Origin: SLAN01 sp964565375
GTDB lineage: Bacteria > Spirochaetota > Spirochaetia > DSM-27196 > SKKC01
NCBI GenBank assembly: GCA_964565375.1
Contig: CAZMEV010000135.1
Span: forward strand, 1 to 7,097
DNA length: 7,097 bases
Reading direction: 5' to 3'
The notes beneath the pieces are model-generated. The model was given only the letters and a program-made list of their open reading frames with translations, was not told the DNA's origin and did not search any database. This document shows positions 6,172 to 7,097 of this stretch, in pieces. Position numbers and translations under genes: made by a program. Within the stretch, counting starts at the first letter, position 1. The number at the start of each line of letters is the position of its first letter.

Positions 6172-6981
6172 ATGAAACAGCTGAGAAGATCCATGCGTTC
6201 CCCCGGCAGCGCCGGGCGCCGCCGGCGCCGGATAACTACCCTTCGCTGGATCGGTGCTATCGAGGATATTGTTCTCGGACGGTGCTGCGCACTGTGCGGA
6301 GAGCCGTTGTATATTCACAGGACTCGACCGTCACAGATTTGCCGCAAATGTACCGGCGGTTTGTACCGAGTACATCTTGCGTATGAGTCTGCAGTATGTG
6401 CGATCTGCGGGAGACCGCTTCTGAGTGAGCACGGTACATGCACCTCATGTCGCAAATCAGAGCAGACACCGGCGTTTGACTCTCACAGAGCCGCGCTCGA
6501 GTACCGGGCCGGCGGAGAGTCGTTGATCGCGGCGTTTAAAATGCGGGGACACCGGGCGGTTGTGCGACTTGCCGCCGATCTTGTCATCGAAACTATTTCC
6601 GAGGGTACACTCGGGGGACACGAGCATTCGACGCAGGCGGTCTGCGTTCCGGTGCCTTCCGGAAGCAGGTCGGCTAAACGTCGTGATGTTCAGCCGGTAT
6701 ATCTGTTAGCCGGGGAAATCGCTCGAAGCAGAGGAATGGCAGTTCAGCACCTTCTTGCCCGGGTCGGAAAAGGGCTTGATCAGAAGAAACTCGGTCGAAA
6801 AGAGCGTACTCGTAATGTAGCCGGTATGTTCGCATTCTGCGGCAGCATGTCCGCAGTTCCTCCGGTTGTGTGGCTCATTGACGACGTATATACCACCGGG
6901 GCGACGGTATCCGAGTGTGCGAAGGTTCTCAAAGAAGCAGGCGTTAAGCAGGTACATGTTCGTACACTTGCCATGGATTAA
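6172..6981 (+). CDS. comF: ComF/ComFC-family protein with phosphoribosyltransferase domain
   Basis: ComF proteins combine an N-terminal zinc-binding part with a type I phosphoribosyltransferase fold. In competent bacteria they are needed for DNA uptake; elsewhere the role is unclear and no substrate can be named. Numbering from the ATG at 6172, four CxxC pairs (39/42, 57/60, 76/79, 90/93) form the metal-binding part. The family's Q-x-x-L-x(4)-R-x-x-N pattern is visible in QKKLGRKERTRNVAGMF. The PRPP loop reads WLIDDVYTTGAT (234-245), with Asp237, Asp238 and TTGAT. At 269 residues it is at the long end because of an Arg-rich N-terminal extension (RRRRR at 16-20). Possible starts are GTG 6160, ATG 6172 and ATG 6193. 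I prefer 6172 because purine-rich AAGGGG and GAGGA lie upstream of it, whereas GTG 6160 overlaps its only candidate site. It is separated from mutS by the repeat and gap, so it is probably transcribed separately. A terminator follows. The protein is basic, unlike BamA and Skp. Confidence 0.9.
   Translation: MKQLRRSMRSPGSAGRRRRRITTLRWIGAIEDIVLGRCCALCGEPLYIHRTRPSQICRKCTGGLYRVHLAYESAVCAICGRPLLSEHGTCTSCRKSEQTPAFDSHRAALEYRAGGESLIAAFKMRGHRAVVRLAADLVIETISEGTLGGHEHSTQAVCVPVPSGSRSAKRRDVQPVYLLAGEIARSRGMAVQHLLARVGKGLDQKKLGRKERTRNVAGMFAFCGSMSAVPPVVWLIDDVYTTGATVSECAKVLKEAGVKQVHVRTLAMD
6202..6229 (+). repeat. Two adjacent GC-rich hairpins inside the start of comF
   Basis: CCCGGC-AGC-GCCGGG (6202-6216) is a perfect 6-bp stem with a 3-nt loop. 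Overlapping it by two bases, GGCGCC-GCC-GGCGCC (6215-6229) makes a second one. They encode residues 11-20 of the predicted ComF protein, including the Arg run. The stems are plain in the sequence. Whether they matter to translation is unknown, and GC-rich Arg codons alone can create such pairing. Confidence 0.35.
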
Positions 6982-6997
6982 CTGCCGTTTCCTGTGA

Positions 6998-7027
6998 TTG
7001 ACAGGCTGCTTCACTGCTTGGTACCTT
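6998..7027 (+). promoter_or_regulatory. Weak sigma-70-like promoter candidate after comF
   Basis: A perfect TTGACA lies at 6998-7003. At 18 nt spacing the -10 position holds TACCTT (7022-7027), only three of six matches to consensus. Transcription from about 7034 would meet the terminator at 7061-7092, giving an RNA of roughly 60 nt. The TTGACA also sits in a small inverted repeat (CCTGT 6991-6995, ACAGG 7001-7005). This may well be chance. Confidence 0.15.
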
Positions 7028-7060
7028 ACAGCATAAAGTTAAAGCGGAACGCCCCGGAAC

Positions 7061-7092
7061 AGAGTCGATGCCGCACCATCGACTCTTTTTTT
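7061..7092 (+). terminator. Rho-independent terminator
   Basis: AGAGTCGATG (7061-7070) and CATCGACTCT (7077-7086) form a perfect 10-bp stem with a 6-nt loop, followed by a run of T to 7092 (seven T counting the last stem base). This is a classic intrinsic terminator for plus-strand transcription, 79 nt after the comF stop codon. The left arm is not preceded by an A-run, so it should act in one direction only. It most likely ends the comF transcript. Confidence 0.92.
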
Positions 7093-7097
7093 GCCCT

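Overview
The window carries four plus-strand genes: an outer-membrane assembly protein (bamA, 5' end cut off), a Skp/OmpH periplasmic chaperone, the mismatch-repair ATPase MutS, and, beyond a 100-N assembly gap, a ComF-type phosphoribosyltransferase. The order bamA-skp-mutS matches, from memory, that of Treponema pallidum (TP0326-TP0327-TP0328). With the fairly high GC content (roughly 55-60% by eye), this points to a free-living member of the Spirochaetaceae or Spirochaetales. The two exported proteins are very acidic and almost free of lysine, which would suit a salt-adapted or alkaline-water species. Genus and species cannot be read from this window.

Positions 1-5895 look like one transcription unit. 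bamA ends 38 nt before skp, and skp ends 31 nt before mutS. I see no convincing promoter or terminator in either junction. A perfect 10-bp inverted repeat surrounds the skp stop codon and ends just before the mutS start region. BamA inserts beta-barrel proteins into the outer membrane and Skp delivers those clients across the periplasm, so the first two genes serve one pathway. MutS is functionally unrelated and appears to share the transcript by conserved linkage.

Positions 5896-6171 hold no gene. A 19-bp tandem repeat starts on the last base of the mutS stop codon, runs into the 100-N gap (5916-6015), and emerges from it in the same phase-forming unit and orientation with nearly four clean copies. 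The gap is therefore probably an assembly break in the repeat, and its true length is unknown. The comF leader follows, with a CTCCTC segment able to pair with the GAGGAG in front of the comF start codon.

Positions 6172-6981 encode the ComF-like protein, with four CxxC pairs and a PRPP-binding loop. About 80 nt later a strong intrinsic terminator (7061-7092) closes the window. I found no CRISPR array, insertion sequence, complete tRNA or rRNA gene, and no clearly new multi-gene system. The most interesting signals are the repeat array that begins on the mutS stop codon, the lysine-free acidic Skp, and two RNA-hairpin candidates at gene starts.
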